Translations under genes and position numbers: made by a program
Origin: Desulfocapsaceae bacterium
GTDB taxonomy: Bacteria > Desulfobacterota > Desulfobulbia > Desulfobulbales > Desulfocapsaceae
DNA length: 35,344 nt
Assembly: GCA_030065655.1 (NCBI GenBank)
Contig: JASJDT010000006.1
Coordinates: 1-35,344 of the forward strand
Direction: 5' to 3'
The notes under the pieces: model-generated
The model's database searches: none
Told to the model about the DNA's origin: nothing
What the model saw: only the letters and a program-made list of their open reading frames with translations
In this document: piece by piece, positions 19,749-29,293 of the stretch
Numbering within the stretch: the first letter of the stretch is position 1
How the letters are laid out: each line of letters opens with the position of its first letter

Positions 19749-20285
19749 TCAACTCTCTATGACAACCTCATCGACTGCCGCCTGCTCGTTCATTAACACC
19801 CTGATCCGTTCATTGGCCCTAACACTCGTTACCAGACCTGTATAATCGGGTTGAATAGGTAATTCCCGGCCACCACGATCGACAAGGCAACCAAGTTGTA
19901 TGGAATCGGGTCGGCCGTAATCCATAATGGCATCGAGAGCTGCTCTAATTGTTCGTCCTGTATAGATGACGTCATCGATGAGAATGAGGCTTTTACCCTC
20001 AACACCAAAAGCAATGTCCGTCGTACGTACCACCGGACTCTGGGTAATAAGACTCCAATCATCCCGATAGAGGGTAATATCGAGGCTGCCGGAATCGACA
20101 CCAATGGAACTATTTTTTTGGATGATTTCAACGATGCGATCGGCCAGAAAGACGCCGCAGGTATGTATTCCAACCACGGCTATGCTGTCAGCATTGTGGT
20201 TGTTTTCTAGTATTTGCAGGGCTATACGCTGGAGTGCCAGACCAATGTCCTCTGCATTCATGATAACCTGTCTGTTTGCACTCAC
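19749..20285 (-). CDS. pyrR: Bifunctional pyrimidine regulatory protein / uracil phosphoribosyltransferase
   Basis: 178 aa; SIAVVGIHTCGVFLADRIVEII, DITLYRDDWS, LILIDDVIYTGRTIRAALDAIMDYGRPDSIQLGCLVDRGGRELPIQPDYTG. Confidence 0.95.
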   Translation of the reverse strand: MSANRQVIMNAEDIGLALQRIALQILENNHNADSIAVVGIHTCGVFLADRIVEIIQKNSSIGVDSGSLDITLYRDDWSLITQSPVVRTTDIAFGVEGKSLILIDDVIYTGRTIRAALDAIMDYGRPDSIQLGCLVDRGGRELPIQPDYTGLVTSVRANERIRVLMNEQAAVDEVVIES

Positions 20286-20863
20286 ACCGCCACCCGTTGC
20301 CAGAAGTAATCTATACCTTTTTCCGCGACAAGATTTATTGCTTCAGGAAACGCATCACACTCAGCGTCAAACACCTTCGCGGCAATATCATCCGGCGAGT
20401 CCTCATAGTCAAGTGATACGCACTTCTGCAGGATAATGGGACCGTCATCATAAATTTCATTGGCAAAATGAACGGTACAACCGCTCACTGTACAGCCCTT
20501 CGCTTTAACAGCCTTATGAACCCGGGAACCATAAAAACCATCGCCGCAAAAAGATGGGATAAGGGCCGGATGGATGTTGATAACAGCCTTTTCCAGATGT
20601 TTGGGTGGCGAATACAGCTTCAGATAGCCAGCAAGACAAATAATATCTAACTGATAGTCGGCCAGGATTGCATTCGTCTGGTCATTGCCAACAGCGTGAA
20701 AAGCGGGATACCCATATCTTTTCGCCTTCTCCAGACCGAGAGCGTCGGCCACATTGGCAATCACCACCTGGATTTGGGCTTTTAGATTACCTTTTTGAAT
20801 TTTCTCGTGAAAATTATCAAGTGTTCTGCCGCTCCCCGATAAAAGAACTGCCATTTTCAACAT
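20282..20863 (-). CDS. purN: Phosphoribosylglycinamide formyltransferase
   Basis: 193 aa; MLKMAVLLSGSGRTLDNF, DIICLAGYLKLYSP, VINIHPALIPSFCGDGFYGSRVHKAVKAKGCTVSGCTVHFANEIYDDGPIILQ. Confidence 0.94.
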   Translation of the reverse strand: MLKMAVLLSGSGRTLDNFHEKIQKGNLKAQIQVVIANVADALGLEKAKRYGYPAFHAVGNDQTNAILADYQLDIICLAGYLKLYSPPKHLEKAVINIHPALIPSFCGDGFYGSRVHKAVKAKGCTVSGCTVHFANEIYDDGPIILQKCVSLDYEDSPDDIAAKVFDAECDAFPEAINLVAEKGIDYFWQRVAV

Positions 20864-20866
20864 GAT

Positions 20867-21487
20867 TTATTCTCCTTGGAAGTATTCATTACTATCGACA
20901 TCAACGTTATCCAGCCACTCTGAAATGGTTGTATCGTACCGAGATGTCAAGGCAAAGACCTTGGTTGCCAAATAAAACCTAGTCTTCAACGTGGTATTCC
21001 CACTGGTTCTAATCTCACCAAGGACCAGTTCATAATCGTTAGGATCGACAATAACGGTTACATCTCGAAAATTTTTGGCGGAGGCACGCAGCAACGTCGG
21101 TCCTCCGATATCAATGTTTTCGATGGCATCGGCCAGGGTACAGTTCGGGTCTGCCACTGTTTTTTCAAAGGCATAGAGATTAACCGCCACCAGATCAATA
21201 TTCTCAATGCCATATTCCCGGCACTGGTTGCGATGCATTTCATTGTCGCGTTGATTAAGTATTCCCCCATGTACTTTTGGATGCAACGTCTTTACCCGGC
21301 CATCGAGCATCTCTGGAAATTGGGTGAACTCGGCGACATCTTTGACCTCCACTCCTGCATCGCGAATTTTTTTGGCAGTACCTCCCGTAGAGAGTATCTC
21401 AATGCCTAGATTTTTAAGATCTTTGCAGAACTCTTCAATTCCTGACTTATCGGTCAAACTGATTAGAGCCCGCTCTATCTTTTTCAT
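20867..21487 (-). CDS. Standalone IMP cyclohydrolase (N-terminal MGS-like domain of PurH only)
   Basis: 206 aa; [72 protein letters not shown]...[25 protein letters not shown] domain absent, purN follows immediately. Confidence 0.92.
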   Translation of the reverse strand: MKKIERALISLTDKSGIEEFCKDLKNLGIEILSTGGTAKKIRDAGVEVKDVAEFTQFPEMLDGRVKTLHPKVHGGILNQRDNEMHRNQCREYGIENIDLVAVNLYAFEKTVADPNCTLADAIENIDIGGPTLLRASAKNFRDVTVIVDPNDYELVLGEIRTSGNTTLKTRFYLATKVFALTSRYDTTISEWLDNVDVDSNEYFQGE

Positions 21488-21496
21488 GCTATTCTC

Positions 21497-21889
21497 CTAT
21501 CGTTTTCGAGTAAATTCGCGAATTTTTCTTCTATCCCTCTTGTCCGGCCTTTTGGCAGGTGCTGGTTGGCCGGCTCGGATGAGCTTGCGCTGTTCTGCCT
21601 GTTCACTTCGTTTGGCAATGCTTTCCGAAGACTCTTCGTAGAGTTGCCTGGCTTCAACTGCTGGTCGGCGTTTATCATTGAGAGCAAGTACGATTATTTC
21701 GAATTCCATCCCACTTTTATTTATCAGCAGGGTATCACCAATATTCACTGCTCTCGAGGCTTTAATTCGAGACCCATTGAGATGGACCCTGCCACCATTC
21801 ACCGCCTGGGAAGCAAGAGAACGTGTCTTAAAAAACCGAGCCGCCCACAGCCACTTGTCAAGACGAATTTTTTCATTGGATTCGGTCAT
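21497..21889 (-). CDS. S4-domain RNA-binding protein, Hsp15-like
   Basis: From ATG at 21889: MTESNEKIRLDKWLWAARFFKTRSLASQAVNGGRVHLNGSRIKASRAVNIGDTLLINKSG; basic C-terminus as in Hsp15. The ORF-track start at 22114 is probably too far upstream. Confidence 0.9.
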   Translation of the reverse strand: MTESNEKIRLDKWLWAARFFKTRSLASQAVNGGRVHLNGSRIKASRAVNIGDTLLINKSGMEFEIIVLALNDKRRPAVEARQLYEESSESIAKRSEQAEQRKLIRAGQPAPAKRPDKRDRRKIREFTRKR

Positions 21890-22151
21890 TTTTAAATACC
21901 GCCTGTAATACACTCGGATACCACTAACCACTCGTTTTGGAGGACTAATGGCTACATCATAATCGCTTGAAAAATTTTTTCTATGATAAACAACCGAAGG
22001 AGAATATTGTTGAATCTCTTTAAAAAGAATAGTACAGAAATGAAACGGCAGACTATCTGCAATATATAAGAAAATAATGCGTCCGTGGCTCAGTACCATA
22101 TCATCTGATGGCACTGAGGTCCCGCCCCACTAGCAGTTACCGAGATATACG

Positions 22152-22895
22152 ATGTCAGCACAAATTCAGGTTGTCGGTATCAAGGACATCCAACTTCCCA
22201 TAAAGGTTCGAGAAAAAAGCGGTGGTCTGCAAAATACCGTCGCCACCATGGCTCTTAGAGTAAATGCGCCCGGTAAATACCGAGATAGCTGTCTTTCCGT
22301 CTTTACCAGCGTTCTCAACAAATATTTGAGAAATATTACCTATACCAATTTTTCCAAAATCCTCGAAGATGTGAAGTCAGCTCTGAATGCCAAAAGTGCG
22401 GAGCTGGAGATGAACTTCCCCTATTTCATCGAAAAAAAAGCACCGGTAACTGAAACCAAAGGTTTAATGGAATACGGTTGTGCATTTACCGGCACTTCCG
22501 GCGAAAAACAGGACTTCCTGCTCTCCGTCTGTGCGCCGGTAACTACTCTCTGTCCCTGCTCCAAGGAGATTAGCGAGGCCGGGGCGCATAATCAGCGAGC
22601 CGAGGTGTGTCTTAACGTTAAATTCTCAAAGTTTATCTGGGTTGAGGATCTCGTCGACCTCATTGAACGTTCGGCATCCTGTGAACTTTATTCCGTACTC
22701 AAAAGGCCCGATGAAAAATATGTGACCGAGCAAGCCTACAAAAATCCGATGTTTGTCGAAGACGTCGTCCGCAAAGTTGCTGTTTCTGCCTATGAGCACC
22801 CTGATATTACCTGGTTTTCGGCGGGTGTGGAAAGCTTTGAGTCAATTCATAAGCACAGCGCCTACGCCTATGTTGACAGTAATGAGATGCGCTGA
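22152..22895 (+). CDS. folE2: GTP cyclohydrolase IB
   Basis: 247 aa; VGIKDIQLPIKVREKSGGLQNTVATMALRVNAPGKYRDSCLSVF; VTTLCPCSKEISEAGAHNQRAEV; MFVEDVVRKVA. Confidence 0.93.
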   Translation: MSAQIQVVGIKDIQLPIKVREKSGGLQNTVATMALRVNAPGKYRDSCLSVFTSVLNKYLRNITYTNFSKILEDVKSALNAKSAELEMNFPYFIEKKAPVTETKGLMEYGCAFTGTSGEKQDFLLSVCAPVTTLCPCSKEISEAGAHNQRAEVCLNVKFSKFIWVEDLVDLIERSASCELYSVLKRPDEKYVTEQAYKNPMFVEDVVRKVAVSAYEHPDITWFSAGVESFESIHKHSAYAYVDSNEMR

Positions 22896-23035
22896 CCGCA
22901 GGCGAATAAAAGCGATTTACCTACCCCAAATCGCCTGAGAACTCTCACCTGCTACAACAGTATTTTTTTCTCCAGGGTTGGCCAAGTTGTTGCTCAACAA
23001 TTTATCCAAGAAAATCAGCCCATCACTTCATACCA

Positions 23036-23578
23036 CTACTTTCCGACCCGTTGTCGACTGTCGAGTTCCGCCTTAATCATACGAAACAATTCACGATAAT
23101 GAGTTTTATTGCGGGTGCGAACGTATTCGTAGGCACATCTTCTCAGATCCTTTTCATCAATGCCTGGCAGCTCCTCGATTATATCCGGAATCAACCCGCT
23201 CGGATAAGCTGGCTCAAAGCTGATCTGCTGCCGACGACATTCTTCCGCCTCCTCCAGAGCTTCATTGATGATGACATCACGCCACCTTTCAGCCTGATGG
23301 AAGCGCTGATTCTTCTGGAGATCGCTGTCTTTCCTGTTTTTTAAAAAGATATAAATTTCATCAAGGGAAACTTGTCTTAATACCTTGGCCAGGTATTTTA
23401 TCTGGCGTTTCCTGGCTCCGGTTTTTAAACCACGGCACTTTTTTATTTCTTCTTTAATTTCTGAATCAGCCGGCAACTTCCTTAAATCGGCATCGCTCAA
23501 GTCGGCCAGTTCACTGGCAAGCTGCTCAACCTGCTTATATAGTCTTTTCTGTTCCGAACGACTGATTTTTTCAACCAT
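23036..23578 (-). CDS. darP: DarP/YjgA-family ribosome-associated protein (DUF615)
   Basis: SRSEQKRLYKQVEQLASELADLSDADLRKLPADSEIKEEI...GARKRQIKYLAKVLRQVSLDEIYIFL...LRRCAYEYVRTRNKTHYRELFRMI. Start at 23578 (MVEKISRSE) with upstream AAAGG preferred over the overlapping ATG at 23605. Confidence 0.88.
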   Translation of the reverse strand: MVEKISRSEQKRLYKQVEQLASELADLSDADLRKLPADSEIKEEIKKCRGLKTGARKRQIKYLAKVLRQVSLDEIYIFLKNRKDSDLQKNQRFHQAERWRDVIINEALEEAEECRRQQISFEPAYPSGLIPDIIEELPGIDEKDLRRCAYEYVRTRNKTHYRELFRMIKAELDSRQRVGK

Positions 23579-23582
23579 TTTT

Positions 23583-25223
23583 TTAACCTTTGGTATCTCC
23601 ATCAATCCGGTTCACCAATGATGGTTCATAATCAGCGGGAGGCTCAAAACCAAGAAGCGTAATTAGGGTTGCAGCGATATTTGCTAAACCACCATTTTCT
23701 ATGTCGGCAAGGACAAACCTATTCTCACCGCCAAAATCCTTGATGACAAATGGTACTGGATTTTTAGTATGGGCTACCATGGGAGTTCGCTTGCCTTCCT
23801 TCTCCGTCCACATGCAATCGGCATTACCATGATCGGCAGTAACCACCAGAATACCACCGGTTTTTTGAACCTCTTTAATCAATCGGCCTAAACACATGTC
23901 GACGGTCTCGACAGCGATCCTAACTGCGGCCTCTACACCCGTGTGACCTACCATGTCTCCATTGGGATAATTTATCCTGTGAAACCCATATTTATTACTT
24001 CTCAAAGCATAAATAAGAGAATCGGTAAGTTCATCGGCTTTCATCCAGGGACGTTTATCAAACTCCACCTTGTCAGAAGGAATCTCTTCATATTTTTCCA
24101 GGGACTCATCAATATACCCCGATTTATTGCCATTCCAGAAATAGGTCACATGTCCATATTTCTGGGTCTCAGAAGCAGCATAGGAAGGAATTCCGGTGGC
24201 ACAGAGATACTCACCAATCGTTCGGTTGATTGCTGGCGGCTCGACAAGAAAATTCTTGGGGATCAAGGCGTCGCCATCATACTGCATCATACCTGCATAA
24301 AAAACCTCTGGTATCCGCTTGCGATCAAATTCAGCAAAGTCATTTTCCTCAAAGGCACGGGACAACTCTATGGCCCGGTCTCCTCGAAAATTAAAGAATA
24401 CAACACCGTCTCCATCTTCAATTGTGCCTACGGGAGCTCCATCTTCTTCAATCACGAAGCTTTCCATATATTGATCGGTTATATCTGGGTTCTCCTCGTA
24501 GTAGGTGCTGATGGCCTCGGTCGCCGAAATAAACCTTCTGCCTTCGCCAAGAACATGAGCTCGCCAGCCGTTTTCGACTACATCCCAATTGGCATTGTAC
24601 CGATCCATGGTTGTCACCATCCTGCCGCCGCCTGAACCAATTCGATAATCTTTTCCGTCGCTGGACAGCTCGGCAAGTCGTTTCTCAAGAGGTTCAAAGT
24701 AGCTGAGAGCACTCTTCTGACCGACATCACGGCCGTCAAGCAAGCCGTGTATCCGTAGGCTTTTAATACCTACTTCCGCACACCGGTCGAGCAGTGCATA
24801 GAGATGATGGATATGGCTGTGAACATTGCCATCTGAGATTAAACCGATGAAATGAATTGTTCCGCCCTGGGCAGCATGTTTTTCAACCTGTCGCCAGGCC
24901 GTTCCGGAAAAAAGAGATTTATCAGCAATAGCCTCATTTACCAGCTTGGCCCCCTGGGAGAAAATGCGGCCAGCTCCCAGGGCGTTATGGCCAACCTCGG
25001 AATTACCCATATCATCATCCGTGGGCAAACCAACGGCAGGACCATGTGCCTTTAACCGGGCTTGGAGTGGTTCGTTAAGCAGCTCATCTAGATTTGGTGT
25101 ATAGGAGACATACACACCATCTCTTTCGTCCTGAGAACCAATGCCAATTCCATCCAAGACGACAAAGACCAATGGCCCGCCAATCTCTGGTCCAGGTGTT
25201 TTCTTCAGTACCAATTCATTCAT
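23583..25223 (-). CDS. gpmI: 2,3-bisphosphoglycerate-independent phosphoglycerate mutase
   Basis: 546 aa; PLVFVVLDGIGIG, DDMGNSEVGHNALGAGRIFSQGAKLVNEAI, HIHHLYALLDRCAEVG, FNFRGDRAIELSRAF, VTADHGNADCMW. Confidence 0.95.
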   Translation of the reverse strand: MNELVLKKTPGPEIGGPLVFVVLDGIGIGSQDERDGVYVSYTPNLDELLNEPLQARLKAHGPAVGLPTDDDMGNSEVGHNALGAGRIFSQGAKLVNEAIADKSLFSGTAWRQVEKHAAQGGTIHFIGLISDGNVHSHIHHLYALLDRCAEVGIKSLRIHGLLDGRDVGQKSALSYFEPLEKRLAELSSDGKDYRIGSGGGRMVTTMDRYNANWDVVENGWRAHVLGEGRRFISATEAISTYYEENPDITDQYMESFVIEEDGAPVGTIEDGDGVVFFNFRGDRAIELSRAFEENDFAEFDRKRIPEVFYAGMMQYDGDALIPKNFLVEPPAINRTIGEYLCATGIPSYAASETQKYGHVTYFWNGNKSGYIDESLEKYEEIPSDKVEFDKRPWMKADELTDSLIYALRSNKYGFHRINYPNGDMVGHTGVEAAVRIAVETVDMCLGRLIKEVQKTGGILVVTADHGNADCMWTEKEGKRTPMVAHTKNPVPFVIKDFGGENRFVLADIENGGLANIAATLITLLGFEPPADYEPSLVNRIDGDTKG

Positions 25224-25458
25224 ATCCTTTCCTTGTGTATTGGCATGTTTTCAATCCGCTTAGCAAGCATTTAACTGGAAATTCATTGTTTTGCTAATTG
25301 AGGTGGTATAATTTAGAATACTTATTAATTTCAATAGTAAATTATATGGTATTTGTTTGCACAGCATAACCAATTTTACTTTTTCAGGGTCGCATATTTG
25401 GTGCAAAGCAATCACCTGCCACTTCCGATCCCCCGTGATATACTGAGAAATACGTACA

Positions 25459-26103
25459 ATGTCGTCGATAAATAACATGCCAGTGAAAGACGGTAAAAAC
25501 ATAATACACTCTTGTAAAATTGCTGTTCTTCCTGAGAAAATTGAAGGGTTCACCAGTCTGTTGCAAGCAGGCATTACACTAACATGCCGTGCCGGCACCT
25601 CTGTGGGAGCCTTTCTTCATGATCTTCCTGGATTTGATCTAGAATACATAACAGAACGCATACAAACAATCTTCCTTGATGGCAGCGCTATAGACGATCT
25701 GGAGCAGCAACTGATCGAAAAAGAACATGTCATGGCTCTTTCAGCGGCCATGCCCGGCCTTGCTGGTGCTATATTTCGCAAGAACAGTATCTGTGCTGCA
25801 CTACGTGCCCAAAAAAAAGAAACCGGCAGAGATCTTCAGCACCATGAGGAAATTAGTGTTCATCTTAAACTATTTAATATGATTGCCCGGGAAAAGGGTG
25901 AAGGAATTCTAGGTCATGGAAATGTGTTCAATGGCAAATACCTGCTTGAATTTTTTCAGACTAGACCGCACTTACTAGACGGTATCGTCAATTTTTCTGT
26001 AGATGACAAAAATATTGCCAATACTCAATATTTTGGAATATTTCAACCGGATGAGCAATACCATCTCGTTGTTGTTCAAGCCGCAAAACAGGTTGCAAAG
26101 TGA
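25459..26103 (+). CDS. Uncharacterised protein translationally coupled to moeA
   Basis: 214 aa; stop overlaps the moeA GTG start (GTGA at 26100-26103); contains AGTSVGAFLHDLPGFDLEYITERIQTIFLDGSAIDDLEQQLIEKEHVMALSAAMPGLAGA. Confidence 0.8.
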   Translation: MSSINNMPVKDGKNIIHSCKIAVLPEKIEGFTSLLQAGITLTCRAGTSVGAFLHDLPGFDLEYITERIQTIFLDGSAIDDLEQQLIEKEHVMALSAAMPGLAGAIFRKNSICAALRAQKKETGRDLQHHEEISVHLKLFNMIAREKGEGILGHGNVFNGKYLLEFFQTRPHLLDGIVNFSVDDKNIANTQYFGIFQPDEQYHLVVVQAAKQVAK

Positions 26104-27377
26104 AACAAAGTAACACCCAAGCAAATACTAAAGATATGTTGGGACGTTCATCCCTCATATCTGTTGAAGCAGCCCAGCACCTGCTGCTTGACCATGTGCA
26201 ATGCGTCGGAGAAACTGAACTGGTTGCACTGGAAGATGCCCTTGACCGGATCGTAGCGGTTGCAATAGCAGCTCCTGAGGATCTGCCCAGTCATCCGAGG
26301 TCGACCATGGATGGTTATGCCGTTGTTGCAGCTGACACCTTTGGTGCCTCTGAGTCGATGCCTTGTTACCTTCCCATACAAGGTGAGGTCTTCATGGGCG
26401 AAATGCCTAAGCAAGTGCTGAGCCGTGGCAGCTGTATGCGCATTGCCACCGGTGGTTTACTGCCTGATGGTGCCGATAGTGTGGTTATGTTCGAACACAC
26501 GGTTCCTGTAGACGATAGCCTCATCGAAATTGTCAAAAGTGTAGGCAAGGGAGCAAATATCATCAACAGAGGTGATGATATTGAAAGTGGCAGCATAGCG
26601 CTACCTGCCGGCCGTCGTCTTCTACCACAGGATCTGGGATTGTTGGCTGGACTTGGTATTACTCGCGTTGAAGTATATCGAAAAATTCGATTTGGCATAA
26701 TCTCTACAGGTGACGAAATCGTTGCCTATGACAGCCGTCCGGAACCAGGAAAAGTACGTAACATTAATTCCATAACCCTAGCCGGCCAGGCTAGAAGACT
26801 TGGAGTTGAAATAAACGACTATGGCATCGTTGCCGACCAACAGGAGAGCTTTTTCCCAGCTATCGAAGAAGCCGTTGCCCACAACGATGTAGTTGCCTTT
26901 TCTGGAGGTAGCTCAGTAGGTACCCGGGACCTTGGCGAGCAGGCCGTGGCGATGCTTGGGTCTCCCGGAGTCCTGATTCACGGTGTCGCCCTGAAACCCG
27001 GGAAACCAATCCTTATAGGCCTTCACGACGCCACTCCCCTATTCGGTCTGCCGGGTCATCCAGTTTCCGCCATGGTCTGTTTCGATCTTTTTGTAGCTCC
27101 GGCGATGCAGAAACTCATGGGTTATAAAGAACAATCTTTGAAGAGTGGACCATCGGTCGATGCAGTTCTAGGACGCAATATCGCCTCCGCGCCGGGACGC
27201 AAGGACATAGTGCGAGTCCAATTGCGTTTTTCCGAAGGCTTCATGCAAGCATATCCGGTACTGGGGAAATCAGGATCTATCTCCACTCTGTCACGTGCGC
27301 ACGGCTACATAGTAATTGAGGAAGCCCTACAAGGCTTAACTGCGGAAACACCAGTAAAAGTGTATTTATATCAATGA
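26100..27377 (+). CDS. moeA: Molybdopterin molybdenumtransferase MoeA
   Basis: 425 aa; LPSHPRSTMDGYAVVAADTFGAS, MRIATGGLLPDGADSVVMFE, GIISTGDEIVAYDSRPEPGKVRNIN, SGGSSVGTRDLGEQAV, GVALKPGKPILIGL, GLPGHPVSAMVCF. Confidence 0.95.
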   Translation: MKQSNTQANTKDMLGRSSLISVEAAQHLLLDHVQCVGETELVALEDALDRIVAVAIAAPEDLPSHPRSTMDGYAVVAADTFGASESMPCYLPIQGEVFMGEMPKQVLSRGSCMRIATGGLLPDGADSVVMFEHTVPVDDSLIEIVKSVGKGANIINRGDDIESGSIALPAGRRLLPQDLGLLAGLGITRVEVYRKIRFGIISTGDEIVAYDSRPEPGKVRNINSITLAGQARRLGVEINDYGIVADQQESFFPAIEEAVAHNDVVAFSGGSSVGTRDLGEQAVAMLGSPGVLIHGVALKPGKPILIGLHDATPLFGLPGHPVSAMVCFDLFVAPAMQKLMGYKEQSLKSGPSVDAVLGRNIASAPGRKDIVRVQLRFSEGFMQAYPVLGKSGSISTLSRAHGYIVIEEALQGLTAETPVKVYLYQ

Positions 27378-29293
27378 GAAATATATACGTTACCAACACT
27401 CCTCTCCAGCAGGCAAAAGAAGAATGGCGAAAAGCCCTTGCTGATTGTGGTTTTTTCAACAGCGCCCCAAGCGAACTTATCAAGGTTGATGACAGCCTGG
27501 GCCGCTTGACAGCTGAACCCGTGGTTGCTGATAATTCCTCCCCTTCCTATAATGCTGCTGCCATGGATGGGATTGCGGTTCATTTTGGTGATCTGAGCGG
27601 TGCCAGCGAGGCCAGTCCTGTTATCCTTTCAGAAGACCAGTATCAGACCGTTAATACCGGTAATGCTTTGCCTGATCAGGCAGATGCTGTGGTTATGATC
27701 GAAGATGTTCATACCCTTGAAAATGGCAGTGTCGAGCTTATTGCACCGGTAACGCCCTGGCAGCATGTACGCACCATTGGTGAGGATATTGTCGCCACTG
27801 AACTCATCCTACCGGAAAATCATCGAATTCGTCCAATTGATCAGGGAGCGCTCCTGGCCACCGGGGTAACTGAAATTAAGGTTAAATGCGCTCCAAAAGC
27901 GTTGGTCATTCCCACAGGAACAGAACTAATTCAACCAGGAGAGACCGCAAAACCAGGGCAAATTATCGAGTTTAACACCAGAATCCTTGCCGGCTACCTC
28001 AATGATTGGGGTGCTGTCGCCCAGGGATCTTCGCCAATTGCCGATAACCCTGCCCTTCTCCAGGAAGCAATTCAGGCTGCTGCACAGACCAACGATCTGG
28101 TCGTTATTAACGCCGGAGCCTCAGCCGGCACGAAGGATTTCACCGCCTCAGTGCTTGCGGATATAGGTAAAGTTATTGTTCATGGAGTTGCGATAAAGCC
28201 TGGTAAACCGGTCATTCTTGCCCTTGTTGACAACACTCCAGTTATCGGTCTTCCCGGTTATCCCATTTCCGCTGTTTTGACCATGCGGATCTTTGTGAAG
28301 GAGATGATAAATGAATTTCTAGGTGTTGAAACAGTACCAGCCGAAACCATCGAAGCAACAATGTCGAGACCAATTCATTCCTCCATGGGTGTAGACCAGT
28401 TTGTCCGAGTGACTCTAGGCCATGTTGGTAAAAATCTCATGTGCACTCCATCGGGAAAAGGTGCAGGAGCTGTCATGTCAATGGTTCGGGCTGACGGGAT
28501 TCTTACCATTCCTTCCGGTAGTGAAGGAGTGGGTGCCGGAGAAAAGGTCAGCGTTGAATTACTCAGAGGGGTAAATGAAATCGAATCAACCCTGGTAATG
28601 ATCGGTAGTCATGACAACATCATTGATCTGCTCGCCAACCAGCTTCATAAGAATAGACCCTCGATCAGGATTTCATCCGCCCATGTCGGTTCTATGGGTG
28701 GTATTATGGCCATACTGCGCGGTGAAGCTCATCTTGCCGGCAGTCATCTCTTGGATGAAGAAACCGGCGAATACAACATTCCATTCATCAAACGTCTTCT
28801 TAAAAATGTTTCTCTCAAACTCATTAATCTATGCTACCGCGAGCAGGGCTTTATAGTACTTCCAGGAAATCCTAAAAATATAAGTACATTTAAGGATATA
28901 GCGAAAAGCGGTGCCAGCTTTATTAACCGTCAGGGTGGTGCCGGCACACGCTTGTTAACTGATAAGGTTTTGCGTGATGAAGGAGTAGATCCTGAGGAGA
29001 TTACCGGCTATGGTCATGAAGAATACACGCATATGGCAATTGCCGCTGCAGTATCATCGGGTAGCGTCGACACAGGAATGGGAATCCGAGCTGCAGCTCT
29101 GGCCCTGGACCTTGAATTTATTCCTGTAGCTGAAGAACGCTATGATCTCATCATTCCTGAAGAATTTTATAGCGATGAGAAAATTGTTAATCTGCTCAAG
29201 CTTATTACGACCGACGAGCATTTTCATAAAACAATCGTTGAATTAGGCGGATATGATCTGAGAGATTGTGGCAAGGTAATCTACGAACAATGA
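27374..29293 (+). CDS. MoeA-like protein fused to C-terminal substrate-binding (PBP-like) domain
   Basis: 639 aa; MoeA motifs (SPSYNAAAMDGIAVHF, VNTGNALPDQADAVVMIED, INAGASAGTKDFTASVL, GLPGYPISAVLTM), then about 230 aa periplasmic-binding-like domain (LVMIGSHDNIIDLLANQL...FINRQGGAGTRLLTDKVL...YTHMAIAAAVSSGSVDTGMGIRAAA). Confidence 0.93.
   Translation: MRNIYVTNTPLQQAKEEWRKALADCGFFNSAPSELIKVDDSLGRLTAEPVVADNSSPSYNAAAMDGIAVHFGDLSGASEASPVILSEDQYQTVNTGNALPDQADAVVMIEDVHTLENGSVELIAPVTPWQHVRTIGEDIVATELILPENHRIRPIDQGALLATGVTEIKVKCAPKALVIPTGTELIQPGETAKPGQIIEFNTRILAGYLNDWGAVAQGSSPIADNPALLQEAIQAAAQTNDLVVINAGASAGTKDFTASVLADIGKVIVHGVAIKPGKPVILALVDNTPVIGLPGYPISAVLTMRIFVKEMINEFLGVETVPAETIEATMSRPIHSSMGVDQFVRVTLGHVGKNLMCTPSGKGAGAVMSMVRADGILTIPSGSEGVGAGEKVSVELLRGVNEIESTLVMIGSHDNIIDLLANQLHKNRPSIRISSAHVGSMGGIMAILRGEAHLAGSHLLDEETGEYNIPFIKRLLKNVSLKLINLCYREQGFIVLPGNPKNISTFKDIAKSGASFINRQGGAGTRLLTDKVLRDEGVDPEEITGYGHEEYTHMAIAAAVSSGSVDTGMGIRAAALALDLEFIPVAEERYDLIIPEEFYSDEKIVNLLKLITTDEHFHKTIVELGGYDLRDCGKVIYEQ

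Noticed and set aside
20867-21487. Frameshifted or truncated purH pseudogene
   Set aside because: The ORF ends cleanly and purN begins 3 nt later; no AICARFT-like sequence in any frame nearby, so a genuine single-domain gene is more likely.
21497-22114. Full 205-aa ORF as the S4-domain protein start
   Set aside because: The first 75 residues do not resemble Hsp15 and include the folE2-upstream region; homology starts at MTESNEKIRLDKWLWAARFFKTRS (21889).
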